Positions 9,876-21,170 are shown, numbered from the stretch's first letter. The stretch is 64,000 nt of DNA from Diphasiastrum complanatum (GCA_029204225.1 CM055095.1:67667940-67731939), one strand, 5' to 3'. The notes: generated by a model from the letters alone, not told the origin. Made by a program: numbers and translations.

Positions 9876-12560
9876 TCACCAATAATCTCCACATGTACAC
9901 ATCCCATTCTGGAAATGATGGAAGCGATATGTATCTCTAACAACTATTTCTCTATTCACGATTTTTGAAACGAACTTGGCTGCCATATGGCAGTCACTAC
10001 ACATGCGAAGATTTTTTATGATGCACAAAGGTGCTCCATCAGGTGTACTTATTATCCCAAATGCCATGGCTAGCTTCTCGCTGTGGTAACCAAGCATATA
10101 CTCCTTGTCATCTGCTTGTACATCCTGCAGCACTAGCTTGGTGTCAGGCACATATCCTGCAATTTTCATTTGCTTGGTTAAACTCTTTAGTTTAGCATAG
10201 ATCTCTTTTGTTTGTGGATGGGTTCTATCGTTTACAACAAATTCATGGACCGTCTGATTAACCTCAATTGAGCTCTGACCTGGCTCCTTTCTGACACCTT
10301 TATCTGCCATCAGTTTTCTGACCTTCACTACATCATCCCACCTACCAGCTTCAGCATATATATTCGATAGAACTACATAGGCTGCAGCATTCAGTGAATC
10401 TAACTCGAGAAGACGGTCTGCAGCATGTTGTCCTCGCTCCACATCCCCATGAATTCTGCATACACCAAGTAAGGTCATCCACACCATAGCATCGGGTTTG
10501 AAAGGCATTTTTTGGAGTAGAGTTTCAGCTTCATCTAACTGCCCTGACCTACCAAGAAGATCAATTATGCATCTAAAATGATCCAATGTGGGCTGAACAC
10601 CATAATTTGCTCCCACACACAAAAAGTATTGATAACCCTCATCAACCAGTCCTGCATGGTTGCAGGCAGAGAGAATGCTGACAAAAGTGACATGGTTGGG
10701 CTTAATTCCTTCCCACTGCATTTGTTGAAAGGAGTTAATGGCACCAGTACAACACGCATGTTGTGCATATGCGGTAATGATGCCATTCCATGAAATTACA
10801 TCACGTCGAGGCAGCTTTTCAAACATTGTTTGTGCCATCTCAAGTGTCCCACCTTTTCCATACATGTTGACAAGGGCATTGCCTACAACAATGTCTCCCT
10901 CATATCCTTGTTCAATGACTTGCATATGAAAGTGCTTGCCCTCTGCAAGAGCTGCTATATCAGCACATGCATCAATGAGACTCACGAAAGTGACCCTGTC
11001 TGGCTCCAAACCTGCACTCTTCATATGATGGAAAAAGTGCAGAGCCTCTCTGCCATGCCCAGCATGCGCATATGCTGCAATCATAGCATTCCAGGCTACT
11101 ATATCACGATGTGGCAATATGTTAAAAGCATTCAATGCATCGTCAAGGCCTCTGCATTTCCCATACATGTTCACTATAGCAGTCCCTACAATAACATTAG
11201 ACTCCAATCCAGCATCTGCAACAAGGGCATGGATTTGCTTCGCCTGATCTAGATCTGATAGATTTGAGCAAGCACTAAGGACGTTCACAAAAGTGATTTT
11301 ATCTGGCTCCACTCCATCATGTTGCATTTTCCGGAATAGCTGCAGTGCTTCCCTCCAACGGCCATGCTGTGTGTGAAGCCCAATCAAGGCATTCCATAAA
11401 GATACTTCTCTCTGTGGGAGTTGGTTAAAGATCTTACATGCATCTCGCAAATTTCCAGACTGACCATAAACATCGAGCATATTTAAAACTGTGACTCGGT
11501 CTGGCGTTATATGTTGCTGTTGCATCAAATCGTACAGTTGAATGGCACCTTTGCCATTGCCATTCTGAAAGTACGCCGATATCATGCAATTCCAGGAAAT
11601 GACATTCCGAACAGGCATTTTTTCAAACATCCTGCGAGCGTCCTCAAGACTTCCACATTTGCCATACATGTTGACAAGAGCAGTTCCAACAACAACATCT
11701 TCCTCAAATAGATTTTCAATAATTTGCAAATGCACTAGTTTACCCTCTGCTAAGTCTGTTGGACTAGAATAAGCACTGAGAAGGCTAATGTAAGTGATTT
11801 TATTAGGCTTTAATCCTTCCTGCTTCATCTGCTCAAATATTAGCAGAGCTTGTTTGCGCTGACCAAGCTTGGCATATGCGGAGATCATTGCATTCCACGA
11901 AACCATATCCCGCTTGGACAGAGTGTCAAATATCTTCCTAGAATCGTCTATGCTACCGCACTTGCTGTACATTTTGACAAGCATGTTACCAACCACGATA
12001 TCTAAATTGAAACCATCCTTAACAATTAGGTCATGGATCATCTTACCTTCTGCAAGTGCTGATGGGTTTGCACATGCATTTAGGGCAGCCAGTAAGGTGA
12101 TCTTGTCGGGCTTCACACCTTCACATCTCATCTGGTGAAAAAGCTGCAAAGCCTGCTTGTCAAACCCGTGCTGCGCATACGCACCGATCATGACGGTCCA
12201 CGAGTAGGCATTGCGAGGATCAATTCTGTCAAAAAGTGCCCTTGCCTGCTTCAGATCGCCACATCTTCCATACATTTGAACAAGAAGGTTTTGAATGAAT
12301 CTCTGTGGCTTGGATGTGTTTCTCAGAATGTGCTGATGAACAAGTATTCCTTCAGGGAGCGCCTTCGTCTTGCCGCATTCTTTAATAAGCCGCGCAAAAG
12401 TATCCCAATCAGCATAAAAGCCCTCTTCATTAAGCTGATCCAAGGCCTTCTTCAGCTGCCCCTGCTTAGGGATCACTCTCACCGCATTCTTCTTTGCAAC
12501 TTCCTCGACAGCAAGAGCAATGCTAGAAAAGTATCCAACTCTCCCAAAAAAACGTGCCAT
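9876..12560 (-). CDS. PPR protein, PLS class with E and DYW domains
   Basis: An intact, intronless 894-residue protein. PPR-DYW proteins bind organelle RNA one base per repeat; the DYW domain is a cytidine deaminase for C-to-U editing in mitochondria or plastids. After an Arg/Lys-containing N-terminus that could be a transit peptide, about six blocks of roughly 100 residues repeat. Each pairs a VGxALVNMYGKCG-type S motif with an SWNAMIxAYAQxG-type motif. The block after residue 340 lacks one motif, so ITPDRVTVLNML runs straight into the next S motif. E1/E2 motifs follow, then the DYW domain with HSEKLA (826-831), the zinc ligands CSDCH (854-858) and a terminal CGDYW. All catalytic residues are present, so it should be active. 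The start is the only ATG giving an N-terminal extension before the first repeat. Confidence 0.96.
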   Translation of the reverse strand: MARFFGRVGYFSSIALAVEEVAKKNAVRVIPKQGQLKKALDQLNEEGFYADWDTFARLIKECGKTKALPEGILVHQHILRNTSKPQRFIQNLLVQMYGRCGDLKQARALFDRIDPRNAYSWTVMIGAYAQHGFDKQALQLFHQMRCEGVKPDKITLLAALNACANPSALAEGKMIHDLIVKDGFNLDIVVGNMLVKMYSKCGSIDDSRKIFDTLSKRDMVSWNAMISAYAKLGQRKQALLIFEQMKQEGLKPNKITYISLLSAYSSPTDLAEGKLVHLQIIENLFEEDVVVGTALVNMYGKCGSLEDARRMFEKMPVRNVISWNCMISAYFQNGNGKGAIQLYDLMQQQHITPDRVTVLNMLDVYGQSGNLRDACKIFNQLPQREVSLWNALIGLHTQHGRWREALQLFRKMQHDGVEPDKITFVNVLSACSNLSDLDQAKQIHALVADAGLESNVIVGTAIVNMYGKCRGLDDALNAFNILPHRDIVAWNAMIAAYAHAGHGREALHFFHHMKSAGLEPDRVTFVSLIDACADIAALAEGKHFHMQVIEQGYEGDIVVGNALVNMYGKGGTLEMAQTMFEKLPRRDVISWNGIITAYAQHACCTGAINSFQQMQWEGIKPNHVTFVSILSACNHAGLVDEGYQYFLCVGANYGVQPTLDHFRCIIDLLGRSGQLDEAETLLQKMPFKPDAMVWMTLLGVCRIHGDVERGQHAADRLLELDSLNAAAYVVLSNIYAEAGRWDDVVKVRKLMADKGVRKEPGQSSIEVNQTVHEFVVNDRTHPQTKEIYAKLKSLTKQMKIAGYVPDTKLVLQDVQADDKEYMLGYHSEKLAMAFGIISTPDGAPLCIIKNLRMCSDCHMAAKFVSKIVNREIVVRDTYRFHHFQNGMCTCGDYW

Positions 12561-14055
12561 ACCTCCACAATATGAATAAAAGAGAGGATTTCAAAAACAA
12601 AAGAGTGAATCCTGAGCTTTCTTCACAACAAACAGCCCTGATTTTCGGCATCCCTAATACTGTAGCATGAAGTATCCAACAGATGCAATTTCAAAACCCA
12701 CATGGGGATCAACAGACAGACGTGGCTGGATTTCACCAATTCATAATTCATTTGCAAATAAGAGAAATCATGCTCCAATGCTTCCTCACTCAACGATGGC
12801 CAGAGTGGTTGATGCCGTCATGGTCCACGAGCAATTATCTCGCAGAATTCGCTCTCTGTGTGCGGCAAGCTGCTTTCGTCCTTCATTTTCCTCGTCCTTC
12901 TTCTTCTTCTTCTTCTTCTTCTTCTTCTCCTCCATCTCCATTTCCTTGGAAGCCTTCCCTCCTTTCCTTTTGCTTTATTTACGTCTAAAAGCTTGAGAAG
13001 AGATTAGGGCTTAGTGGCATGAGGGAGGCCATTTGGACTGAGCAAAGGTAAAACCTCCAATGGAGTGCATTATATGGCTTATTCAAAAATCAAGAAAATT
13101 TCTAGCCAAAAACCAACTCTAATCACTCCAATCACGCTTTCCCAAATTCAAGCTTTCCATTAGCCATAGTATTGACTATCATTCACATTCAATTGGCAAT
13201 TAAGTTATGTTGACGTATGAAGTTGCTTTTCCTCCCCCCCCCGATAGGAGATCACCTGCAGATGTCCCCAACCTCCCTCTTTGTCACATGTTGTTAATCC
13301 AAGCAGTAGCCCTGGTTGTCCCCGTGCAAACAAACATTAGAGACTAGCTTGGGCTCTTTCATTCTTTGGGTACTTCACAAGATACACCCACAAATGTTGC
13401 TTGCCTTCCTTTCCTAATCATTAATCATATTACTGTTCATCAACAATCAGTATACCACATCTATCTCTGCCACATTGCCACCTTTGTTCTTCCTATGTTT
13501 GTAAACCTTGAAGTCAGACAGTCAAGAAGAGAGCGTTGAATTGTAAATTAAAAAGACACCATAATGAGCTTGCAATTAACAATTGTCAGATCAAAAAACT
13601 GACACATATAGACTCAGACACAAAAGCTCTACTCTTGCAAAGCAACCACAAAATGTACTTCACTACTTTTAATCAAAATAATAATTACAACCTAAGTACT
13701 AGTTAGGGCTCAATAGGTAACAACTCATCATTCTAGGAACCTAGGGAGAGAAACATAAACCATAAAAGAAATGATTAAGGATTGCATTATTAACGTTTCC
13801 AAAAACCTACTAACAACATTCATGAAACATGCTTCCATGATAGCATACCCACTAAGCATAGAGATATATTACATCTAAGCACCACAAGCACAATAAAAAA
13901 AAAAGTAGTCCTTTTCTCACAAATTAAGCCAACTGTAGTATTGTACTGTATAGTGAACCACATTCACATCCCTAGATTTCAGCTTTTCACATTGTAAATG
14001 ATATTTTACTTTGAAATGTTTTGTTCTTGCATGCAATACTAGGTTCTTCACTAAC
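12561..14055. other. Upstream region of the PPR gene, no gene recognised
   Basis: Contains a TTC microsatellite (12896-12928) about 340 bp upstream of the PPR start codon; it reads GAA on the coding strand and may be in the leader or promoter. It also has a short poly-C run near 13235. Frames at 12667-12996 overlap the microsatellite and look accidental. Confidence 0.5.
12896..12928. repeat. (TTC)n microsatellite
   Basis: About 11 TTC units upstream of the PPR gene, equal to GAA on the gene's strand. Such tracts are common in plant 5' leaders. Confidence 0.95.
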
Positions 14056-14059
14056 TATA

Positions 14060-14855
14060 TTTCACTTTGGCTATGACAGTACTTTGTGTTTGTTTCATAC
14101 CAATATCACTTAATAGCTACCATAGCCAAACAGTGTCTTGAGTTGTTGAACTTAATGCTTTATACTTAGCTTCAATGGTCAAAAGAGATACAATATCTTG
14201 CTTTTTACTAGACCGCAAAAAACAACCATTACTGAAATTGAAAGTATATCATGTGGTTCATCTCTATTATCTATGTTACCAGCCCAGTCATCATCAATGT
14301 GACCATGTAATTTAGGTGAATCATGTTGTATCCTGTAAATCAAACCAAGATCAGGTGCCTTTTACATATCTCAAGATTCTTTTTGAGGCCTCCAATAATC
14401 CAATGTAGGTGTCGCCATAAATTGGCTAATCAAACTCACAAAATAACAGATATCAAGATGTGTGGTGGTAATATATCTTAGACTTCCAACTAGCCGACGA
14501 AATAAAGTAGCGTCAACTGGACCACTATAATCAAAGCATGATAATTTCCTACCAATCTCACATGGTGTAGTAGACAACTTACAATCAAACATGTGAAACC
14601 TTTTTAGAGTTTCATGAACATACTTGCTTCGACAAAGTTTGATATTGCCATTCCTCTACTCCCAAGCAATAGTGCATAAGATCAAGATCCATCGTTTCAA
14701 ACTAATTGTTTAGATCAGCCTTTATAGTATTGATGAGATTTTCATCATTTCCAGTAATAATGATATCATTGACATACAATACAACCAAAGCAATATTATC
14801 ATCACTCATAAAACATATGCAGAAACAAAACGTTTCTATTACCAAAGCTTTGCTA
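14060..14855 (-). pseudogene. Copia reverse transcriptase and RNase H remnant (older element)
   Basis: Minus-strand frames give the Copia catalytic region as VVLYVNDIIITGNDENLI. The usual YVDD aspartate is replaced by Asn, which would abolish activity. The thumb region follows (GPVDATLFRRLVGSLRYIT, LDICYFVSLISQFMATPT), then a degraded RNase H start (ALSSTTQDTVWLW). Several frameshifts and stops are present. The integrase part of what looks like the same element is at 17031-17380 on the same strand; the two are separated by the inserted element at 14873-17027. Confidence 0.88.
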
Positions 14856-14872
14856 GCTTTCAGCCCTCACTC

Positions 14873-15781
14873 TGATGAAAAGACACGAAGCGAAAATGTT
14901 CGTGAATGCGAAAGTCAAAAGGCACGAAGCGAAAATGTTTGCGAACACCCTGACGAAAAGACACGAACGCGAAAAATTCACGAAAGAATTTTTTCGCAAT
15001 ACAGCGGGAGAAAGTCAGACGGCGCGAAAGTCAAATGACTCGAAGCGACACGAAAATATTCGCGACACCTTTTCGACCCTCACGCTCCAAAAAAAAGATC
15101 AGCAAGATCATGCAAGTACCAAGAAGTACAGATATCTGATTTGATATCATGACATCAGCAGATGCACTCTAAGTTGTGGCTAATCTGCCACTCTTGTAAA
15201 TTTGTGATTAGTTGTAGATATTTAATCACTCTAATCTAGAAGTTACACGACGCGACTATATACCTTCTGGTTGATGCATAATATAAGAAGTCTAATGCTA
15301 GTAAGCAAGATATACAGACGGAAATACAGAATAGAAGTTCGCCTGTGCACGAGGCAAGTTTTGTAAGCAGGATCCACAGAGATCCAAGGAGTTCGCTAGT
15401 AAGTGAGACATTACTTGTGAGAGAGCGCCGCTTCTCTCATGCCAACGCGCTGTGTGGGTCTGTCATATAGCGCATGAAAAACGAGAAGATCAATAGATGA
15501 TATTGTAGCTATTATGCACATATCACTCTTATCTTTGTCTGATCTTGTTGAATGAATTGTTGTCCACCTTCGCTTGTGTATCTCATTCACCCACTTTTAT
15601 CAATTTCACACACTGGTTGAATTTTGTTGAATGTTGTGTTAATCAAAACCTAGATTAGTAGTGTCTGTCTACATTCTGGAGGATTGTATGAATGATACAG
15701 TTAGCAGTGACCAGCAATCATATCTGAAATCCATCTGAATTGTTTAACGTTCATGATTCAGTCGTTTCTCGATTCGCATCA
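14873..15781 (+). mobile_element. 5' LTR of an internally deleted Copia (about 909 bp)
   Basis: Starts TGATG and ends CATCA, giving inverted ends, and is followed at once by a primer-binding site. The part from about 15059 to 15781 is repeated at 16319-17027 with scattered differences. The first 190 bp contain degenerate repeats of CACGAAGCGAAAATGTT, similar in style to the GTCGCGAA repeats in the LTR at 4940-5730. Confidence 0.85.
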
Positions 15782-15782
15782 A

Positions 15783-15795
15783 TGGTATCAGAGCC
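15783..15795 (+). promoter_or_regulatory. Copia primer-binding site
   Basis: TGGTATCAGAGCC directly follows the LTR. This is the classic plant Copia minus-strand priming site, complementary to the 3' end of initiator methionine tRNA. Confidence 0.93.
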
Positions 15796-15832
15796 GCCTT
15801 GTCATAGTCTGACATAGCCAAAAGGCTATCAG

Positions 15833-16318
15833 ATGCAGGAGGCCAAACATTCAAATAAAATTCCATCAACAAGAGAACACACTTCAGAAGCAATGGATTC
15901 AATTAGCAACATCCAATCCAAGATATGTACAGTTTTGGATTCGTTAGGATCTAACTTTCTAGCATGGAAAGTTAAGACATCGCTGATACTAAAGGGTGAA
16001 GGTTTATTCCCCGGGGTGGATGGCACAGAGGAGATGCCTACAACATCAGGCAAAGAGCTACGCGAATGGAGGGAGAAAAATGACAAGGCACTAGCCTTGT
16101 TATCATCATCCATCAAAGGTAGTCTCATGCTTGACCTGGCTACACTCTCCAAGGCAAAGGAGATGTAGGATACACTACTCACGAAATTTCAAACAAAATA
16201 ACGCAGTCAAATAATGATGCTAGAAGATCAGTTGACAAACCTGCAGTGGGACGGCAAAGATCTCACTTCCTTTGTAAGGAAGATGAAGGATCTATTCCTG
16301 TCACTACACAACCCTGTA
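15833..16318 (+). pseudogene. Copia gag (UBN2-type) N-terminal remnant
   Basis: The frame from 15833 gives a typical Copia gag start: NFLAWKVKTSLILKGEGLF, then REWREKNDKALALLSSSIKG, which is how UBN2 gag proteins begin. A stop at 16169 interrupts what would be an EMWDTL motif (Trp to stop). The frame then continues recognisably (MLEDQLTNLQWDG, FVRKMKDLFLSL) to 16318, where it runs abruptly into LTR sequence. Gag forms the particle that packages element RNA. Only about 160 codons remain; the rest of gag, all of pol and the start of the 3' LTR are deleted. Confidence 0.9.
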
Positions 16319-17027
16319 TTCGCGACACCTTTTTGACCCTCACGCTCCAAAAAAAAGATCAGCAAGATCATGCAAGTACCAAGAAGTACAAATATTTGAT
16401 CTGATATCATGACATCAGCAGATGCACTCTAAGTCATGGCTAATTTGTCACTTTTGTAATTTGTGATTAGTTGTAGATGTTTAATCACTCTAGTCTAGAA
16501 GTTACACGACACGACTATATACCTTCTGGGTGATGCATAATATAACAAGTCTAATGCTAGTGAGCAAGATATACAAACAGAATACAGAATAGAAGTTTGC
16601 CTGTGCGCGAGACAAGTTTTGTAAGCAGGATCCACGGAGATCCAAGGAGTCCGCTAGTAAGCGAGACACTACTCGTGGTCTCTCACACCAACGCGCTATG
16701 TAGGTCTGTCATACAGTGCATGAAAAATGAGAAGATCAATAGATGATATTGTAGCTATTACGCACATATCACTCTTATCTTTGTCTGATCTTGTTGAATG
16801 AATTGATGTTTGCCTTCGCTTGTGTATCTCATTCACTCATTTTTATCAATTTCGCACACTGGTTGAATTTTGTTGAATGTTGTGTTAATCAAAACATAGA
16901 TCAACACTGTCTGTCTACACTCTGGAGGATTGTAAAAATGATACAGTTGGCAGTGACCAGCAATCATATCTGAAATCCATCCGAATTGTTTAACGTTCGC
17001 GATTCAGTCGTTTCTCGATTCGCATCA
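16319..17027 (+). mobile_element. 3' LTR of the same Copia, missing its first 187 bp
   Basis: Matches 15059-15781 of the 5' LTR and ends in the same CATCA. Its left edge joins gag sequence directly, so the internal deletion removed the LTR start as well. I found no matching 5-bp target duplications flanking 14873 and 17027. Confidence 0.88.
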
Positions 17028-17030
17028 ACA

Positions 17031-17400
17031 TATAGATTGGGATCAAAATTGGTTCTCATGACATTGTTGGAGAGAAAGTACGCATGTGAACACCTCTTTA
17101 GGAGTCACATTGGAAACAACAATAGTGAAACTATGATTTTGCAAGAAAGTAGCATTATTACATGCCTCAGACCATTAGAAGTTTGGTAGATTCATTAGCT
17201 TCATCATTGATCTCACACTTTTGACAATCGTGCAATTCTTTCTTTCTGCAACTCCATTGTTGTGAGGAGTGTGTGCTCTTGTGTGATGGATTTCAGCAAT
17301 ACTTCAATCCCTACTCTAATCCAAATCCATTCAATTTGCCTACCAGGATTTGAAACTGTTGAAATATATGAAGAATTGATAGAGGTCGTGCTCTTGCAAT
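17031..17400 (-). pseudogene. Copia integrase remnant (older element)
   Basis: Minus-strand frames contain GVAERKNRTIVKSVRSMMK and LMNLPNF (stop) WSEACNNATFLQNHS, the conserved end of the Copia integrase core. The core normally reads NGVAERKNR followed by LPxxFWAEA. Stops and frame changes show it is dead. Order and strand fit the reverse transcriptase remnant at 14060-14855. Confidence 0.85.
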
Positions 17401-18540
17401 CAATGTGCCATGTACACTCTCTAGAATTCTAATAGAATCTATTCCAAGGGAAATTGTGTTGTGTCATGCATTGTTTATTGAGCATTTTTGTTATCTCTGA
17501 TTCTCAAATTTTAGATTTGAATGTTGAATTGCTTCAGATTGACCTTGCTTCCGCACAACAATAAATTTGTGTATGTCTATGAAATCAACTGTCTAGATCC
17601 TTATAATTTCAAAGTCTGGATCAGGTAGAACTCGACATTACTTTGGGCTTGAATATGATAGGCATATTATATTCCTACACAAAGAGATGGTTAATCTAAT
17701 ATAGACATTTGTAAAAAGGTCAAAAAGAACTTATGCCACATCATCAAATATCCGTACATATCAGAACCACAAGAGGATAAACAAGTTCTCTTACCAAAAA
17801 TGCAGATTCTCGCATGATAGCGATATCTCACCTCAACAGTTTGTCTGTACATAGTAGTACCAAGAAAAACTAACATATATGATTTTGCTTTTGTTTGAAA
17901 ATTTAGACTACTCTCTGTTGCTCAAATCCCATATCACAATCCAACAAAGTAAAAAGGTAAAATTATCACTTTTAATTTCAGAGAGAACATCTTACTCAAT
18001 CAAGAAGCTCAAAACATCTACATTATTTACAACAATATTATCTTTTAATCTAAGGCTAGACTAGAATAACAATAATCCTAAACTCTGCGAAAAGCAATTA
18101 GCACCTGCAAGAACAAGACATCTAACATAGAAAAAAAAAATTGCAAAATGAGCCCACATTGCTAAAACTTCCTCACAAGGCTCCTCAAACTCATTCTCAT
18201 GAAGACTCACAAGTATTCAAGAAGGTGAAATGCAAATTAGTGTGACAACATGACCAGAGAGGTTCTATTTATGTAAAACTTTCGATCTAAAAATGCTGAT
18301 CATGGACTTTAGGAGTTGTGTACTCCTTTACACATAAAATTTTTGAGGGAATTTTCTCTTGCTTGTGGCGTGTGCTTTGTTTCTTGGCTACATGTTTTCT
18401 TTCATGCACATTGTTAACAACTTAAAAAATGAGCCAACCACACAAGTCAGATGATGGACAACATCGAAAAATTCTAATTATCTTGTTATTTTTCTCTCTA
18501 AAATTCTCTTACTAAGGCACGATTTCTTATAAGGCCTTTA
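17401..18540. other. Stretch without a recognisable gene
   Basis: AT-rich with only short frames. It may include more of the old Copia on the minus strand, but I could not read convincing gag or protease motifs. Confidence 0.4.
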
Positions 18541-18544
18541 CATT

Positions 18545-19205
18545 ATGGTTTACCACCCGCTCAATCCGTGGACCATGGATAGAACTAATGCCCACCGGTA
18601 GCCACCCCATATTTTGACAACCATACTAGTTTACTCAAAAGGAAGAGGGGAAAATCCTAGGCAAATAGATGAATATCTCAAGATGGGACAAATAAGGCCA
18701 AGTAAATCACCATGAGAAGTATCTACCCATTGATTGAGTTTGCCTATAATAGTAATAAACATTCAGCTATTGGTTATAGCCCGTTTATGCTTATCTATGG
18801 TTATGAACCTAGATTACCCATTTCAATTGAAACTCGAACGATAGATTTCCTACACAATATGCAAGAAATGCTTTGAATAGCACTTGAGAATGTCCAATGT
18901 GTTCAAGATAAGGGCAAACATTATGCCAATATGAAAAAATTACTTCTAGATTTTCAAGAAGGGATTGGGTATATTTGTGAATCTCGAAGGATTCAAACAT
19001 AATGCATACTGGCAAGTATTACAAACTATCCACTAGATATAGGAGACAATATCAAATTCTAAAAAGTATAGGATCTTTGGCTTACCAACTAGACCTCCCA
19101 AAAGGAACTCAAGTACACCTTATATTTCACGTAAGTCGACTTAAGAAAGTCCTGCGTGCATCTTGGTTTTGGAGATCAATTGGACCTATTAGAGGAATCA
19201 TCAAG
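18545..19205 (+). pseudogene. Ty3/gypsy fragment joining RT start to integrase C-terminus
   Basis: Reads [14 protein letters not shown] (entry motif of Ty3 reverse transcriptase), followed almost at once by an integrase tail: [74 protein letters not shown]. In intact elements more than 2 kb lie between these motifs, so an internal deletion has fused them. Several stops and frame changes are present. The last motif is the integrase C-terminal barrel that ends pol. Confidence 0.87.
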
Positions 19206-19975
19206 TGTGACCTAACTTGAACCTGATAAGACCCTTGGCTTCTTTGTATCAATCATCTAGTTTGGATCTTTGGAGTTGGTCTTGACACTTGGAATCCAAG
19301 CAAACTATGTTCTTTGAATGTTGACCTAACTATGTCAAGATTGGCGCCTACAAGACAAGTTTGAACCCAAACAAATTTCTTTGCAAATAGCCTCAAGTTT
19401 GAAAAGTATTCCTTTTGTACAAGTAGCAAATGGCTCACAGGACATCCCTCAAACTTTGTCCAAGAGAAAAGACAAACCCAGAAATACACAAGATTATACT
19501 CACACCTCCACATGGGGATTAGAATTTAGATGAGCAAAACCACAAGCCAAGCTCCTATCACCATGTTATGGATCATTGGATTCCAAGCATAAGATTCATG
19601 CTCATCCTCTTGGCTTACATGCACCACACATCTTTAGAGATGGTTTACGGTAGAGAAGGGCAACCTTCATCCAACGATGGTGCATGCTTGATAAATGGTG
19701 CTTGTAGCTTTTAAGCACCCACCACCAAGGATTGGAATTTGAAAGGAATACTCTCAATTAAAGGGCGTTTAATTTTCTATTTTAAATGACACGTTGGTTA
19801 CAATGCCACTTTCCAACTAAAAATGTCTAAGGTACTTGGCAATCTAGAATATAATTTTGTTATCTGTAATAAAAAATTTGTCTTTTTAAATTGGCCTTTC
19901 ACAATAAAAAGTTAATTTTGAAAAGTTAATCTCAGCTTGACACTTTTTTTGTCTATCTATAAATAATAAAAAGCC
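19206..19975. other. Stretch without a recognisable gene
   Basis: No coding motif recognised. Probably the non-coding 3' part of the Ty3 remnant plus AT-rich spacer. Confidence 0.35.
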
Positions 19976-19979
19976 TTTA

Positions 19980-20590
19980 ACATGCATTGCAATTGGCAAA
20001 GTCCCGCCTCCACCATCCTTGGATTAACTGGTGGATCCCTTCCTACCTTGGCAGCCACAATTGAGCATAAACACAATTGTGGCTTCCAAGAGATGAGGAA
20101 AGAACACCCTACTCTTAATCCTGATGAGGAATATGCTCCTCCCCAAGGGAGTTGCAAGCCTGCCACCATCCAATGGTGGTGGGTGCTTGAGAGCATCATA
20201 TCTCTCAAGCACCCATGGTCTACCAACCTTTCTACAACCTTAAATGATGCTAGTGCGGGACCGCTCACAATTGTCATGTAGTCACCCTCATCCATATGCT
20301 CATCCCCTAGAAGTGCCTATATGGATGCCTCATCTCGAGGGAGAGAAAAAATATCGCCAACAACAAAGGTTGGTAAAGATTTTTGAAGGTGGTATTAGCT
20401 TAATAAAGACAAAGCCTAGGGATATTAATGACTCAAAGCTCCCAACACTACATATAAACAATGAATCCTTGGCCCCACCTGAAGGCATATGTTTTCCTAG
20501 AAAGTTGCACTTTGGAATAGCCTTTGAACTTATGGATGAGCATATTATGCACCGCCACTACGTGGTGGTGTAGCAACCATCTAGTGGAAA
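19980..20590. repeat. Cluster of perfect short hairpins
   Basis: AGCCACAATTG (20053-20063) pairs with 20074-20084 over a 10-nt loop. GGGTGCTTGAGAG (20181-20193) pairs with 20202-20214 over 8 nt. CCACCAT near 20162 pairs with ATGGTGG near 20173. A CCACTACGTGGTGG palindrome lies near 20556. This stretch is more GC-rich than its flanks. Open frames of 99 and 112 aa exist on both strands but are symmetrical shadows without motifs. Confidence 0.7.
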
Positions 20591-20742
20591 TGGTGGTGAT
20601 ATGTTTACTCAAACTTAGATTTGTGAGACACCTATGCTCATCCCCCCAAATATAGCCTTTATGGCATGTCTATACAAAGATATTATTTAGTATTGGTACT
20701 TAAATAGCTTCAGAAGCTATACTCCCCTCACTCACTCACTCT

Positions 20743-20770
20743 CACACACACACACACACACACCCCTCTT

Positions 20771-20808
<38 letters not shown>
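20743..20808. repeat. (CA)n then (CT)n microsatellites
   Basis: CA repeats at 20743-20762 and CT repeats at 20776-20808, ending 32 bp before the ATG of the small gene at 20841. CT-rich tracts at this position are frequent in plant 5' leaders. Confidence 0.95.
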
Positions 20809-20811
<3 letters not shown>

Positions 20812-20840
20812 CTGGATCAGAGCCTGTTGTTGAAGAAAAA

Positions 20841-21170
20841 ATGCTGACAATAGATCTAGCAATAGCAGGCCTTGCTGACGTGCGAGGTCGAAGAAAGCCC
20901 GTTGTTCGGAAAGCGGCTGTTAATGGCCGAGGTCAGCTAGCTCCCTTCTCTCCAAGCGATGCCCAGAAATCAGCAGGCTACAATGACCCCGGCCAAAAGA
21001 TCACTGGATCTTCCTGTATACGTCAACCGCAGCCGCAGCAGCAGCAACATCAACATGTTGATGAAAGATCTACGGAGTTGAAAGGCTTATGCTCCAATGG
21101 GCTGCATTGTGACCTATGCCCACCTGAACCACTGGATGAGATCAAATGCTTCTTTGCTCAGCAGCTTTGA
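20841..21170 (+). CDS. Small uncharacterised plant-like protein, 109 aa
   Basis: An intact frame with higher GC than its flanks, preceded by a CA/CT-rich leader and followed by an AATAAA at about 21410, so it has the outline of a real gene. The product is basic at the N-terminus (VRGRRKPVVRKAAVNGRG), has a Gln/His run (PQPQQQQHQHVD) and ends with a Cys-rich stretch (GLCSNGLHCDLCPPEP). There is no signal peptide or membrane segment. I do not recognise the family. The cysteine cluster could bind metal, but that is a guess. Confidence 0.5.
   Translation: MLTIDLAIAGLADVRGRRKPVVRKAAVNGRGQLAPFSPSDAQKSAGYNDPGQKITGSSCIRQPQPQQQQHQHVDERSTELKGLCSNGLHCDLCPPEPLDEIKCFFAQQL

Noticed and set aside
10565-12575. 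Several open frames of 60-146 aa on the plus strand and in other minus frames within 9876-12560
   Set aside because: They are shadows of the PPR coding sequence; no independent motifs.
12667-12996. 109-aa frame with a long Phe/Ser run
   Set aside because: The run comes from the TTC microsatellite; no motif elsewhere.
19957-20295. 112-aa minus and 99-aa plus frames
   Set aside because: Both strands are open because of the inverted repeats and GC content; no domain or leader supports either.
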